From NCBI GenBank assembly GCA_003481745.1, contig QULP01000002.1, forward strand, positions 402,576 to 466,575: DNA of 64,000 nt, read 5' to 3'. Numbering within the stretch: position 1 is the stretch's first letter; every line of letters begins with the position of its first letter. Shown in pieces: positions 1-6,709 of the stretch. This DNA comes from Firmicutes bacterium OM04-13BH. Its GTDB lineage: Bacteria; Bacillota; Clostridia; Lachnospirales; Lachnospiraceae. Both the position numbers and the translations under genes were made by a program. A model generated the notes under the pieces. That model had not been told where the DNA came from. It searched no databases and was given only the letters and a program-made list of their open reading frames with translations.

Positions 1-348
1 AAGGCGATGTAATTCCTCTGTGGATAGATTTGCCATTCTTGCAGCTTTTATTGCTTTGGTGAGATTGTTTTCTACTTTGCAAATAAGCTGCTCCTTAATC
101 AGTTCTGAACCAGACCCCATTACGAAACATCCGCGCCCCTGCACATTTTTAACAAAGCCCTCTTGCTCTAATTCTGTGTATGCCTTTGTCACTGTTAAGA
201 CGCTGATCTTTAGGTCTTTGGCAAGTGTTCTAAGGGAGGGCAAAGTTTCTTCGGCTTGAAGCTCGCCAGATAAAATAGCCGCCTTGATCTGCTGTTTAAT
301 CTGCTCGTATATGGGGACGCCAGATACATTTGAAATAATCAGTTTCAT
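1..348 (-). CDS. GntR-family (YtrA-type) regulator, N-terminal part
   Basis: The reading frame begins with ATG at 348 behind a GGAGG site and runs off the left edge (116 codons visible). Residues about 10-75 form a GntR winged helix: it starts MKLIISNVSGVPIYEQIKQQ and has the typical LPSLRTLAKDLKISVLTVTKAY core. YtrA-type proteins are short repressors, often placed next to ABC-transporter genes that they control. The downstream genes lie outside the window. A consensus promoter with an overlapping dyad lies just upstream. The fold is certain; the target is not known. Confidence 0.9.
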   Translation of the reverse strand, partial: MKLIISNVSGVPIYEQIKQQIKAAILSGELQAEETLPSLRTLAKDLKISVLTVTKAYTELEQEGFVKNVQGRGCFVMGSGSELIKEQLICKVENNLTKAIKAARMANLSTEELHRL

Positions 349-372
349 TTCTGCATCCTCCGTGTGTTTTAA

Positions 373-423
373 CTGTTATGCTGTTGTGTATAACAGTATA
401 ACACAGAGAAAAAATAATGTCAA
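373..423 (-). promoter_or_regulatory. Sigma-A promoter with overlapping operator for the GntR gene
   Basis: On the minus strand there is TTGACA (418-423), a 17-bp spacer and TATACT (395-400), an almost perfect promoter for the GntR gene. The inverted repeat CTGTTAT-N10-ATAACAG (373-396) touches the -10 box. This placement suggests autorepression by the GntR protein, which is an inference. Confidence 0.8.
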
Positions 424-553
424 TGAATGAATGGATGTTTGTGTTTTCAAGGTTCAAGAAAACATAGCGGAAATAAAATACCACCTTACATCATATTTCA
501 TTACATTTTCATAATCCAACCCGAAATGTACAATGATATAGGGTGATATGAGA

Positions 554-913
554 ATGAACCAAGATGAAAGAAGGTTTGACTTTCACGGCCTCGGGGCGGC
601 TCTCAAAAGAGCCAGAGAAGAAAAGGGCTGGACACAAGCCTATGTTGCGGAATTAGTAGACCGTGACTCCCGTACCATTATGAATATTGAGAACAAAGGT
701 CAGTATCCCAGTTTCGACCTTTTTGTTAAACTCATTACCATGTTTGACGTTTCAGTTGACCAATTTATTCATGCGGACGGAGGGGCAAGGTCAAGCTCTT
801 GCAGAAAGCACATTGATGTACTTCTAAACTCCATGAATGAAAAAGAGCTTGTCGTGATAGAAGCCACAGCCGAGGGCATTAAGAAAGCCAGAGAAACGGA
901 GGTTCCAGAATAA
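554..913 (+). CDS. XRE-family helix-turn-helix regulator
   Basis: About 119 residues with a Cro/C1-type helix-turn-helix at residues 10-65 (LGAALKRAREEKGWTQAYVA followed by SRTIMNIENKGQYPS). ATG codons occur at 548 and 554. The second is preferred because AGGGTG at 540-545 is 8 bp upstream of it and too close to the first. It stands alone on the plus strand, convergent with the relaxase end of the conjugation operon, and may control ICE functions. No target is visible. Confidence 0.85.
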   Translation: MNQDERRFDFHGLGAALKRAREEKGWTQAYVAELVDRDSRTIMNIENKGQYPSFDLFVKLITMFDVSVDQFIHADGGARSSSCRKHIDVLLNSMNEKELVVIEATAEGIKKARETEVPE

Positions 914-998
914 GGGCCCCTGTTTTTTTGCGCCATTTTAGGGGCTGCCGCTAAGTGGCAAGCAATGCCTCTGTGGCCACAAGTGGCACAAAGGCGGC

Positions 999-1024
999 TT
1001 GTTGGGGCTCGCCCCAAACCCGTA
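999..1024. other. Hairpin possibly related to a MOBP oriT
   Basis: On the minus strand the sequence reads GGGTTTGGGG, a short loop, then CCCCAACAAG. A very similar hairpin lies beside the A2 mobilization genes at 30925-30951, and a related one lies beside the element B oriT. Here it is about 60 bp downstream of the ICE relaxase stop. A role in transfer is inferred only from the shared position near relaxases. Confidence 0.35.
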
Positions 1025-1025
1025 T

Positions 1026-1048
1026 CTTCGGGCCAATATGGCCCGAAG
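1026..1048. repeat. ICE palindrome, copy 1
   Basis: CTTCGGGCCA-ATA-TGGCCCGAAG, 35 bp downstream of the relaxase stop. Confidence 0.85.
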
Positions 1049-1082
1049 TGTCAGCGTCGCTTTGCTCCTTGTTTTCATAACC

Positions 1083-2498
1083 TTAACGCTCCTTTTCCTG
1101 CTTTCTTCCCGGTTCGGTGTAGCCCATCAGAGTGTCAATGTTCGCTTTGATCGTGACGATCTCCTGCATATCCCGTCGTGCCTTTTGATATTCTCCATAG
1201 AGCTGTTTTTTCTTTGCTGTGAGCTTACGGCCTTCTTCCTTCAGCACATCCATTTTGGGGAGCTTCGCCCCGCCCAGCAGAGAGCGCATTTCCGCTTGTG
1301 CAGCCCGGTACAGTTCAAGGTCGGCCTCATGCTCCGCAAGGAATTTCCGGCTGTACTTCGTCGCCTTATACTGCTCAAAGACTGGACGGGTTTTGGCATA
1401 CTGAACCGTTGCGGCCTTTAGCCCGGCATTGGTTTTCATGGCCTGTTCCGTCTGCTTGATCTGCTCGGAAATGGTATGAAAACGGTCTGCTGCCTCGGTG
1501 GCTTTCTGTGCCAACTGCTCATAATCGGTCAGGCCATTGTCCTGTATATAAGCAAGAGCGGCGGCCATCTGCTTAATGTTAAATACCTTCGCCCAGCGTT
1601 CATATCCCGGCCCCTTACCGGCAGCCAGCTTTGCTTGAATATCCACCGCCAGACTGATTTTCCGCTCCGAGCGCCCGGGGCGTTTTTCTTTGCCCTCAAT
1701 GGCGGACAGAACATCTTGCAAGTCGTAGCCGTCCCCCAGCGTGGAGGCACGCAGACGGGTGAAGCGTTCCTGTCCCTGCCCGGTCAGCCGGAAGCTGATA
1801 CCGCCGCCCCGAACCGTCTTGACCTCATACCCGGCCCGCTTCATCAAATTGAGAAATTCGTCCAAATCAGCGGGGCGTTCCGCCAACGCAGTATCAATGG
1901 CAAGGCGCAGCCTGTCCTGATAGGAAAGCGGCCCTTTCCGGTCTTTCTGCCACTCTCCATAGTTCCGATACTTGCCCTTGCTCCGGGGCTTCGGGTTCTC
2001 CACGATGGATAGCCCGTTTTCAAGGCACAGCCTGTCAGAGAGCCGCCGAAGGGCGAAGCTGGAGCCCCAAAAATTTCGGAATTTCCGGGTGCAGTCAAGG
2101 GTGGTGGAGTTGTAATAAATGTGACAATGGATGTGCTGCTTATCGGTGTGCGTGGTAACGATAAAAGCGTGCCGCCCCTTCGTCCAGCGCATAGCCAGCT
2201 CATAGCCGATACGGTTCGCCTCCTTCGGGGTGATCTCGCCCGGATAGAAGGATTGTCGTATCTGATAGCACAGCACATTATTTTCTTTCTTCTGTTCCCG
2301 GCCCGTCATAGCGGCATAGCTGGCCTTTGCCAAAAGGAACTCGTCCGCCACGGTGGCCGGATCACATTCATAAGCGGAGATATACTTTCCGCTTTCTGTT
2401 TTCTCCGGGTCCTTGCCATAGTCCAGACAATCCCGGATAGCCTCAGCAATCGTTTCGCCTTCGCCCGCATGGCGCTGTAACAAAGTTGTGGTAGCCAA
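1083..2498 (-). CDS. ICE relaxase (MOBP-type mobilization nuclease)
   Basis: 471 residues. The N-terminal half carries the relaxase fold. Motif III, HTDKQHIHCHIYYNS (about residues 117-131), supplies the metal-binding histidines, and the C-terminal half is charged and helical. Relaxases of this type nick oriT and pilot the strand to the recipient through VirD4. The start is TTG at 2498, 8 bp after AGGAGG; there is no ATG at that position. It is the last gene of the conjugation operon, after MobC and CD1845. The family matches the CTn/Tn1549 relaxases. Confidence 0.92.
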   Translation of the reverse strand: MATTTLLQRHAGEGETIAEAIRDCLDYGKDPEKTESGKYISAYECDPATVADEFLLAKASYAAMTGREQKKENNVLCYQIRQSFYPGEITPKEANRIGYELAMRWTKGRHAFIVTTHTDKQHIHCHIYYNSTTLDCTRKFRNFWGSSFALRRLSDRLCLENGLSIVENPKPRSKGKYRNYGEWQKDRKGPLSYQDRLRLAIDTALAERPADLDEFLNLMKRAGYEVKTVRGGGISFRLTGQGQERFTRLRASTLGDGYDLQDVLSAIEGKEKRPGRSERKISLAVDIQAKLAAGKGPGYERWAKVFNIKQMAAALAYIQDNGLTDYEQLAQKATEAADRFHTISEQIKQTEQAMKTNAGLKAATVQYAKTRPVFEQYKATKYSRKFLAEHEADLELYRAAQAEMRSLLGGAKLPKMDVLKEEGRKLTAKKKQLYGEYQKARRDMQEIVTIKANIDTLMGYTEPGRKQEKER

Positions 2499-2550
2499 AA
2501 ATCATTCCTCCTTTCCATGAGAAAGGGGCGGCCCATTCAGACCGCCCCGA

Positions 2551-2573
2551 CTTCGGGCCAGTATGGCCCGAGG
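2551..2573. repeat. ICE palindrome, copy 2
   Basis: CTTCGGGCCA-GTA-TGGCCCGAGG, 4 bp after the CD1845 stop and before the relaxase ribosome site. Confidence 0.85.
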
Positions 2574-2577
2574 CTGC

Positions 2578-2868
2578 TTAACTTGCCAGAAACCGGTACA
2601 GAGCGGATTTGCCTCCGTCCAGCGCCCAAAGAAGGGAGCCCGCCGCCGCTTGCAGTCCATACGGCGAAAGAAGGAAGGCAAGAAACAGAAATACAATCCC
2701 GCCTATGGGCGTCGGCGTGAAAAAGAGAGCGACACCCAGCACCGTCAGGATCACAGAGGCAATCGTCAGCAGGACGGCACAAATATCAAATAGGAACACC
2801 AGCAGAGCCGCCAGAAGGGACAACGCTAAAGCAAAGGGAGCAACCAATATTTTCAGCAGTATCTTCAT
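2578..2868 (-). CDS. CD1845-family membrane protein
   Basis: About 97 residues, almost wholly hydrophobic, with roughly three membrane segments (beginning MKILLKILVAPFALALSLLA) and a short polar C terminus. It resembles the CD1845 family, which sits next to relaxases in clostridial ICEs and has no established function. ATG at 2868 is 8 bp after AGGAGG. A TTG at 2874 is too close to that site to be the start. A palindrome copy separates it from the relaxase. Confidence 0.75.
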   Translation of the reverse strand: MKILLKILVAPFALALSLLAALLVFLFDICAVLLTIASVILTVLGVALFFTPTPIGGIVFLFLAFLLSPYGLQAAAGSLLWALDGGKSALYRFLAS

Positions 2869-2965
2869 CTTCAAAACCTCCTTTATCTATCCTTCCTACC
2901 TCTATTTTATCATGCCTGCCCGGGGACATAAATGTTGCGAAAGATTAGTAAATCCTGTCCTAAAA

Positions 2966-2988
2966 CTTCGGGTCATGCTGGCCCGAAG
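2966..2988. repeat. ICE palindrome, copy 3
   Basis: CTTCGGGTCA-TGC-TGGCCCGAAG, about 100 bp upstream of the CD1845 gene and before the HNH promoter. Confidence 0.85.
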
Positions 2989-3013
2989 CTTGATGGTTTT
3001 ATCTAAAAAGTTA

Positions 3014-3022
3014 TGATATAAT
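3014..3022 (+). promoter_or_regulatory. Extended -10 promoter of the HNH gene
   Basis: TGATATAAT matches the extended -10 motif TGnTATAAT. It overlaps an in-frame ATG at 3021, so transcription must begin downstream of that ATG. This rules the ATG out as the start and favours the one at 3057. No good -35 box is present at normal spacing. Confidence 0.65.
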
Positions 3023-3056
3023 GAAATCAATATTTTGGTTAGACGAGGTGATGAAC

Positions 3057-3884
3057 ATGGGGAACAGCAGAGACGACTTTACTTCAGCAACAAAGGAATT
3101 ACTGGCAAATCGGGTTGGTAGAAGATGTAGTAATCCTGCTTGCCGAAAGTTGACTTGTGGGGCAAATACCAATCCTGAAAAAATTACAAATATAGGGGTA
3201 GCAGCTCATATCTGTGCAGCGGCTCAAGGCGGTCCACGCTATGACGCTTCTATGACACCCGAAGAAAGAAAGTCGTTTGAAAATGGAATTTGGTTATGCC
3301 AGTCTTGTTCTAAATTGATTGATACGGATATTACTCGTTATCCTAAAGAACTGCTACAAAGTTGGAAGCAGCTTGCAGAACAGACAGCAATTTTGGAAGT
3401 CGAAACTACTTCTTCCACACCTGCCTTTGAAAAAGATAAAGAGCTTGTCCAATTTTATTTGGAGTGCTTTGATCGTCCAGCCTTTCAAGATGACATTTAT
3501 CAAGAAGGTCGAATGGAGGATTTTGATAAAGCGATTGAAGATACGCTAATTGCCTTGAATACAGGGGTACTAAGAACTCGTGATGGCTCCATATTAAAAC
3601 AGGCTGATGGAAAATCTTCTGTCCAAAACTCTTTATGGAGAGAAAAACTCTATACTATCACTGATATGCTAACAGCAATTCGCAGACGATTGAAAATAGC
3701 CAAAAAGGAAAAAGCCTATTCGACATATGGCACAGGCGAAGATGTCGCTTATTGTTTCTATGATCGTGAGCTTGCTGAATGGCTTAATTCTACACGAGAA
3801 GAAATACTAAAAATTCTATCGTCTATTTGTAAAGAGGCTGGACTTCGGGAATTACATTTTCGGAAACATAGATATAGATGGTAA
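3057..3884 (+). CDS. HNH-like nuclease, ICE cargo
   Basis: 275 residues. Positions 15-110 resemble an HNH/zinc-ribbon nuclease: CSNPACR, then GVAAHICAAAQGGPRYD, then NGIWLCQSCSKLID. The final HNH histidine of many relatives is replaced by Ser in CQSCSKL. The C-terminal 165 residues are not recognised. The start at 3057 has GAGGTG 6 bp upstream. The gene is AT-rich, on the opposite strand to its neighbours, and wedged between mobC and the CD1845 gene, so it looks like acquired cargo. A defence role is plausible because such domains occur in anti-phage systems, but this is unproven. Confidence 0.7.
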   Translation: MGNSRDDFTSATKELLANRVGRRCSNPACRKLTCGANTNPEKITNIGVAAHICAAAQGGPRYDASMTPEERKSFENGIWLCQSCSKLIDTDITRYPKELLQSWKQLAEQTAILEVETTSSTPAFEKDKELVQFYLECFDRPAFQDDIYQEGRMEDFDKAIEDTLIALNTGVLRTRDGSILKQADGKSSVQNSLWREKLYTITDMLTAIRRRLKIAKKEKAYSTYGTGEDVAYCFYDRELAEWLNSTREEILKILSSICKEAGLRELHFRKHRYRW

Positions 3885-3893
3885 AAAGAACAA

Positions 3894-3925
3894 GGCGGCA
3901 GGTCCCAACATCGGAACCTGCCGCC
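3894..3925. terminator. Hairpin between HNH gene and mobC
   Basis: Perfect 10-bp stem GGCGGCAGGT/ACCTGCCGCC between two convergent genes. The T-tract is poor, so it could act as a bidirectional terminator only weakly. Confidence 0.55.
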
Positions 3926-3931
3926 CTCGTC

Positions 3932-4273
3932 TTACTTTGCCACCAGCTCGGAGAGCTCCCGCAGCACCTTTGACACCTCGCCCCACAGCTTTTCATAGTC
4001 CCGCTTCAATCCGTCGATTTCCTCCGGGTACACGCCATAGGTGTGTGCGTGTACGGCGACCTGATTGAGATTGTTGGAACAGCGCCGTTGCAGAGAGATC
4101 AGCTCTTTTACGGGCGTAAGGTCGATGTGCAGGATATACCCGTTCAGAGCCATTTTCCGTACATAAGCCCCGGCGTTGGAAATGCCCGCCTCGGCCATCC
4201 GCTCATGGATGGCCGCCAGCTCGTCCGGTGTTACCATGACGTGCAGATGGACATTCCGCTTGCGGTTCTCCAT
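3932..4273 (-). CDS. mobC: MobC-type relaxosome accessory protein
   Basis: 113 residues. It has a basic N terminus, a ribbon-helix-helix-like region (VMVTPDELAAIHERMAEAGI) and the MobC signature segment SNNLNQVAVHAHTYGVY. MobC proteins bind oriT and help the relaxase open the DNA. Its stop is in the convergent gap with the HNH gene. Its ATG overlaps the upstream gene's stop by one base, so translation is probably coupled. Confidence 0.88.
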   Translation of the reverse strand: MENRKRNVHLHVMVTPDELAAIHERMAEAGISNAGAYVRKMALNGYILHIDLTPVKELISLQRRCSNNLNQVAVHAHTYGVYPEEIDGLKRDYEKLWGEVSKVLRELSELVAK

Positions 4274-4455
4274 CAGCGTTCCAGCTCCCGGCCTTTCCGG
4301 CGTTCTTTGGGCTCCTTTACCTTATCCAGCGGTTTTGCGTCCAACTCCGGGGGCGTGGGCGGGATGGGCGTGTTGTTGGGTACGCCGTCGATCATGTTGC
4401 AGTTCTGCTCTGTGGAGAGCTCGGCGGTTTTCAGATAGTTGTCTTTTTCGTGCAT
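4273..4455 (-). CDS. Small conserved ICE protein (possibly DUF4316-like)
   Basis: 60 residues, hydrophilic, with a proline-rich middle (NNTPIPPTPPELD) and a Lys/Arg/Glu-rich tail. No domain can be assigned firmly. ATG at 4455 follows GGAGG at good spacing. Its place between the YodL-like gene and mobC matches small genes of unknown function in related elements. Confidence 0.6.
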   Translation of the reverse strand: MHEKDNYLKTAELSTEQNCNMIDGVPNNTPIPPTPPELDAKPLDKVKEPKERRKGRELER

Positions 4456-4467
4456 GGCGATCCTCCT

Positions 4468-5058
4468 TTATCGTTCCTCATGGTTTTTATGGTTTCGCTT
4501 CTGGCCGGGTTCCTTCGGGGGTTCCTGCCCTCTGGTTTCATCTTTGAGCCGGGCGGTAATGGATGGGCGCACCCGGTCAGGATTGCCCGGTGCTGGTTTC
4601 AGCTCATAATCCTCCATCTGCTTTTCGGTCAGCGGCTTTGCGTAGGTCAGTTCGCCCCATGCCATCAGCCTGCCGTCTGCCACAGGACGCCTCCTGTCGT
4701 CATCGTAGTTGACGATGGAAAGAGGCTGGTTATCCGGCGGCTTCGGGTAAGTTCCTATGTCCACGGGCCGCTGGGTGGAATAATAGCGGTAAACGCCCTC
4801 CGGTCCCAGCTCGGTATGCTTGACCGCCGCATGGTAAAACTGCTGATAGTCGTCCACCCGGCGGTCAAAGTCCCGCTGCGCCCACGCCTGACTGGTTCCA
4901 TAGCGGCCCCAGTAGTAATCCCGATGGCCGTTTTCCCCCTCGGTAAACTGCCAGGTCACAAAGGGGCTCGGCGCTCCCGGATTATGCCCCAGCGCAAAGC
5001 CGTGTCCGGTTTCAAAGGTGGCAGCTTTCAAAATCACATATCCTTGTACTGTCTCCAA
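4468..5058 (-). CDS. Conserved ICE protein of unknown function
   Basis: 196 residues, soluble, with no signal or membrane segment. It has a conserved-looking N-terminal domain (GFALGHNPGAPSPFVTWQF) and a charged tail. I recall similar proteins in the same operon position of CTn-type elements but cannot name a function. The start is TTG at 5058, 6 bp after AGGAGG; a longer frame from an ATG inside the palindrome at 5078-5100 is unlikely. It ends just before the small Pro-rich gene. Confidence 0.65.
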   Translation of the reverse strand: METVQGYVILKAATFETGHGFALGHNPGAPSPFVTWQFTEGENGHRDYYWGRYGTSQAWAQRDFDRRVDDYQQFYHAAVKHTELGPEGVYRYYSTQRPVDIGTYPKPPDNQPLSIVNYDDDRRRPVADGRLMAWGELTYAKPLTEKQMEDYELKPAPGNPDRVRPSITARLKDETRGQEPPKEPGQKRNHKNHEER

Positions 5059-5077
5059 GAGATCCCTCCTTTCTGTG

Positions 5078-5100
5078 CCTCGGGTCAACATGACCCGAAG
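5078..5100. repeat. ICE palindrome, copy 4
   Basis: CCTCGGGTCA-ACA-TGACCCGAAG, immediately before the ribosome site of the gene starting at 5058. Confidence 0.85.
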
Positions 5101-5190
5101 TGCTGGATGTTACGAAATAAGAGGGCAGACCGGGGAGGAATGTAATAAGATATTCCCACCCCAGAAACACCCTCAAAAAAGCCCGGAATG

Positions 5191-5592
5191 TCAAGCCTTT
5201 GGAGGCGGCAAATCGTAACAGCCGCCCGGCCTTTTCTCCCGCATTTTCCTCATGCGTTCCCGGCTTTTCCGACGGTTTCCTTCGGCCTTGCAGACGTCGG
5301 AGCAGTAGGCTTGACGCCCCTCGGGCCAAAATGCCTTTCCGCAGACCGCACAGGCCCGCAGTTCCGGGGAGATTCCTTCCGTTGTCAGCGCCGCTTGAAG
5401 CTCCGGGTCAAGGGGCAGGACAGCCTCACGGAAGTAACGGCAGTACGCCCCTGTCCAGCACTTGTGCAGCATATAACAGGCACAGTCCAGAGGAAGGCAC
5501 AGGCCGCTTTCCCTGTCATAGTTGGCACACATCCCCGTGACCAGAGAACGGATTTTCTTCTTCTCGTCACGGGTCAGCTCCCGGGCGTCCAT
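5191..5592 (-). CDS. Cysteine-rich VLP-family protein
   Basis: 133 residues with about ten cysteines in two clusters: residues 20-55 (CLPLDCACYMLHKCWTGAYC, then RYFREAVLP) and residues 80-100 (CAVCGKAFWPEGRQAYCSDVC, a CxxC zinc-ribbon pattern). This is the Cys-rich VLP family of clostridial ICEs; its function is unknown. The start directly follows the upstream stop with no clear ribosome site, which suggests translational coupling. Element B encodes a diverged relative at 37633-38031. Confidence 0.8.
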   Translation of the reverse strand: MDARELTRDEKKKIRSLVTGMCANYDRESGLCLPLDCACYMLHKCWTGAYCRYFREAVLPLDPELQAALTTEGISPELRACAVCGKAFWPEGRQAYCSDVCKAEGNRRKSRERMRKMREKRPGGCYDLPPPKA

Positions 5593-5784
5593 TTAAGACT
5601 TCGGGCCACGATGGCCCGAAGGGCGGGGCTCCACGATCAGCGCCCGGAACTTCTTCCGGCACTGTTTTTTCTTTCCTTTGCACTCCTTGTAGTAACGGCA
5701 TCCCTTACAAGGGTTGTCATTGTCCCAGCCGGGGTGCGGTACTTCCTTCATCATTCGTTCAAAAGGGCTGCTTGTAAAATTCAT
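5593..5784 (-). CDS. Small Cys-rich ICE protein ending in the palindrome
   Basis: 63 residues containing CKGCRYYKECKGKKKQC, a possible metal-binding cluster, and a basic C terminus. ATG at 5784 is 6 bp from GGAGGA; the ATG at 5790 is too close. The last codons (PSGHRGPKS) are the dispersed palindrome read in frame, so the C terminus appears to have been formed or rewritten by that repeat. Function unknown. Confidence 0.7.
   Translation of the reverse strand: MNFTSSPFERMMKEVPHPGWDNDNPCKGCRYYKECKGKKKQCRKKFRALIVEPRPSGHRGPKS
5599..5621. repeat. ICE palindrome, copy 5 (in coding sequence)
   Basis: CTTCGGGCCA-CGA-TGGCCCGAAG, in frame as PSGHRGPK at the end of the 5593-5784 gene. Confidence 0.85.
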
Positions 5785-5786
5785 TC

Positions 5787-6434
5787 TCATTCCTCCGTAT
5801 CTTCCTCCCACGGCGGGGTATCTTCGTCCTCGGGTTCCTCTGCGATCTCCTCCAGCTCCCCGTCCTCATATTCGCAGTAATCATCTTCCAAATCCGGGGC
5901 CTCATGCTTCGGCTTGTAAATCTTGAAATAGTAACCAATTCCACCGCCGGCCAGCACCACCGCACCAATCAGGAGCAGAGAGAGAAGGGGGCTGTCCTTT
6001 TTCTCCGGCTCGGGTTCCGGTACTTCCTCCACCGGTTCGGTGGGCTTTGGCTCTGGCTCCGGGGTCACTTCTTTGGGCGGTTCCTTACCCTGTTCGGCAA
6101 GAGGCAGAAGGTCGTCTGTGGTAACGGTATTGAGGAAATAGACGTTCTCGCTGGTTTTCTGTTTGTCGATCACCAGATAAAACACGCTCTCGTCTGCGGT
6201 GGTGATGGTGTAGAACTCCTTTCCATCCTCGTCGGTGGCGTTGTCCACCACGGTTCCCGTCCCGTCCGGGGTAAAGGGGTTCTGGGTTTCCGGCTCTGCT
6301 TCGGTTTCTGCCGGGGAGGGAGCTGTCTCCGGCTGCGGCTCGCTGCTCTGTGCATAAGCCGGGACTGTAAAGATCAGGCAACACAAAAGGCTGGCAGCCA
6401 TCGCCGCCAGCCTGCGGTATTTAATTTTCTTCAT
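5787..6434 (-). CDS. CD1107-family (DUF4366) membrane-anchored protein
   Basis: About 215 residues. It has a signal peptide (MKKIKYRRLAAMAASLLCC up to AYA), an extracellular domain with YTITTADESVFYLVIDKQ, a Pro/Glu-rich linker at 125-150, one membrane helix (LLSLLLIGAVVLAGGGIGYY) and an acidic cytoplasmic tail. CD1107-type proteins are standard in Tn1549-like ICEs and probably act at the cell surface in transfer. ATG at 6434 follows AGGAGG by 9 bp and overlaps the DUF4315 gene by 14 bp. Confidence 0.88.
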   Translation of the reverse strand: MKKIKYRRLAAMAASLLCCLIFTVPAYAQSSEPQPETAPSPAETEAEPETQNPFTPDGTGTVVDNATDEDGKEFYTITTADESVFYLVIDKQKTSENVYFLNTVTTDDLLPLAEQGKEPPKEVTPEPEPKPTEPVEEVPEPEPEKKDSPLLSLLLIGAVVLAGGGIGYYFKIYKPKHEAPDLEDDYCEYEDGELEEIAEEPEDEDTPPWEEDTEE

Positions 6435-6687
6435 GGGCTGTGTCCTCCTTTTCGGGTGCCTCCGGCTTCGGGTCAGTATGACCCGAAGCGGTAAGGCTGT
6501 TTTTGGGGTCATTCAAAAAAGCCATAAGCTGGGCGGGCGTCAGTTTGAGGGAGCGCACCGCCTGCACGATCTGGCTGTTTTCTTCCTCCTGTTTCTGCTT
6601 TTCCAGCTCCCGGATTTTGGCCTGCCACTCGGCTGCCTTCTCCCGGGCTTTTTCCAGTTCCTTATCGAGCTTGTCGATCTTGTTCAT
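6421..6687 (-). CDS. DUF4315-family coiled-coil protein
   Basis: 88 residues. Residues 1-40 are a strong coiled coil (MNKIDKLDKELEKAREKAAE), followed by a helix containing LTPAQLMAFLNDP. Near the C terminus, ASGHTDPKPE is the dispersed palindrome read in frame. DUF4315 proteins occur between CD1107 and CD1108 genes in these ICEs and have no known function. ATG at 6687 has AGGAG 7 bp upstream. Confidence 0.85.
   Translation of the reverse strand: MNKIDKLDKELEKAREKAAEWQAKIRELEKQKQEEENSQIVQAVRSLKLTPAQLMAFLNDPKNSLTASGHTDPKPEAPEKEDTAHEEN
6466..6488. repeat. ICE palindrome, copy 6 (in coding sequence)
   Basis: CTTCGGGTCA-GTA-TGACCCGAAG, in frame as ASGHTDPK in the DUF4315 gene. Confidence 0.85.
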
Positions 6688-6709
6688 GCAAGGACTCCTT
6701 TCCTCTGGC

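Noticed and set aside
5311..5330. Another palindrome half copy inside the Cys-rich VLP gene
   Set aside because: Only CTCGGGCCA is present with no matching arm, and the codons fit the family motif.
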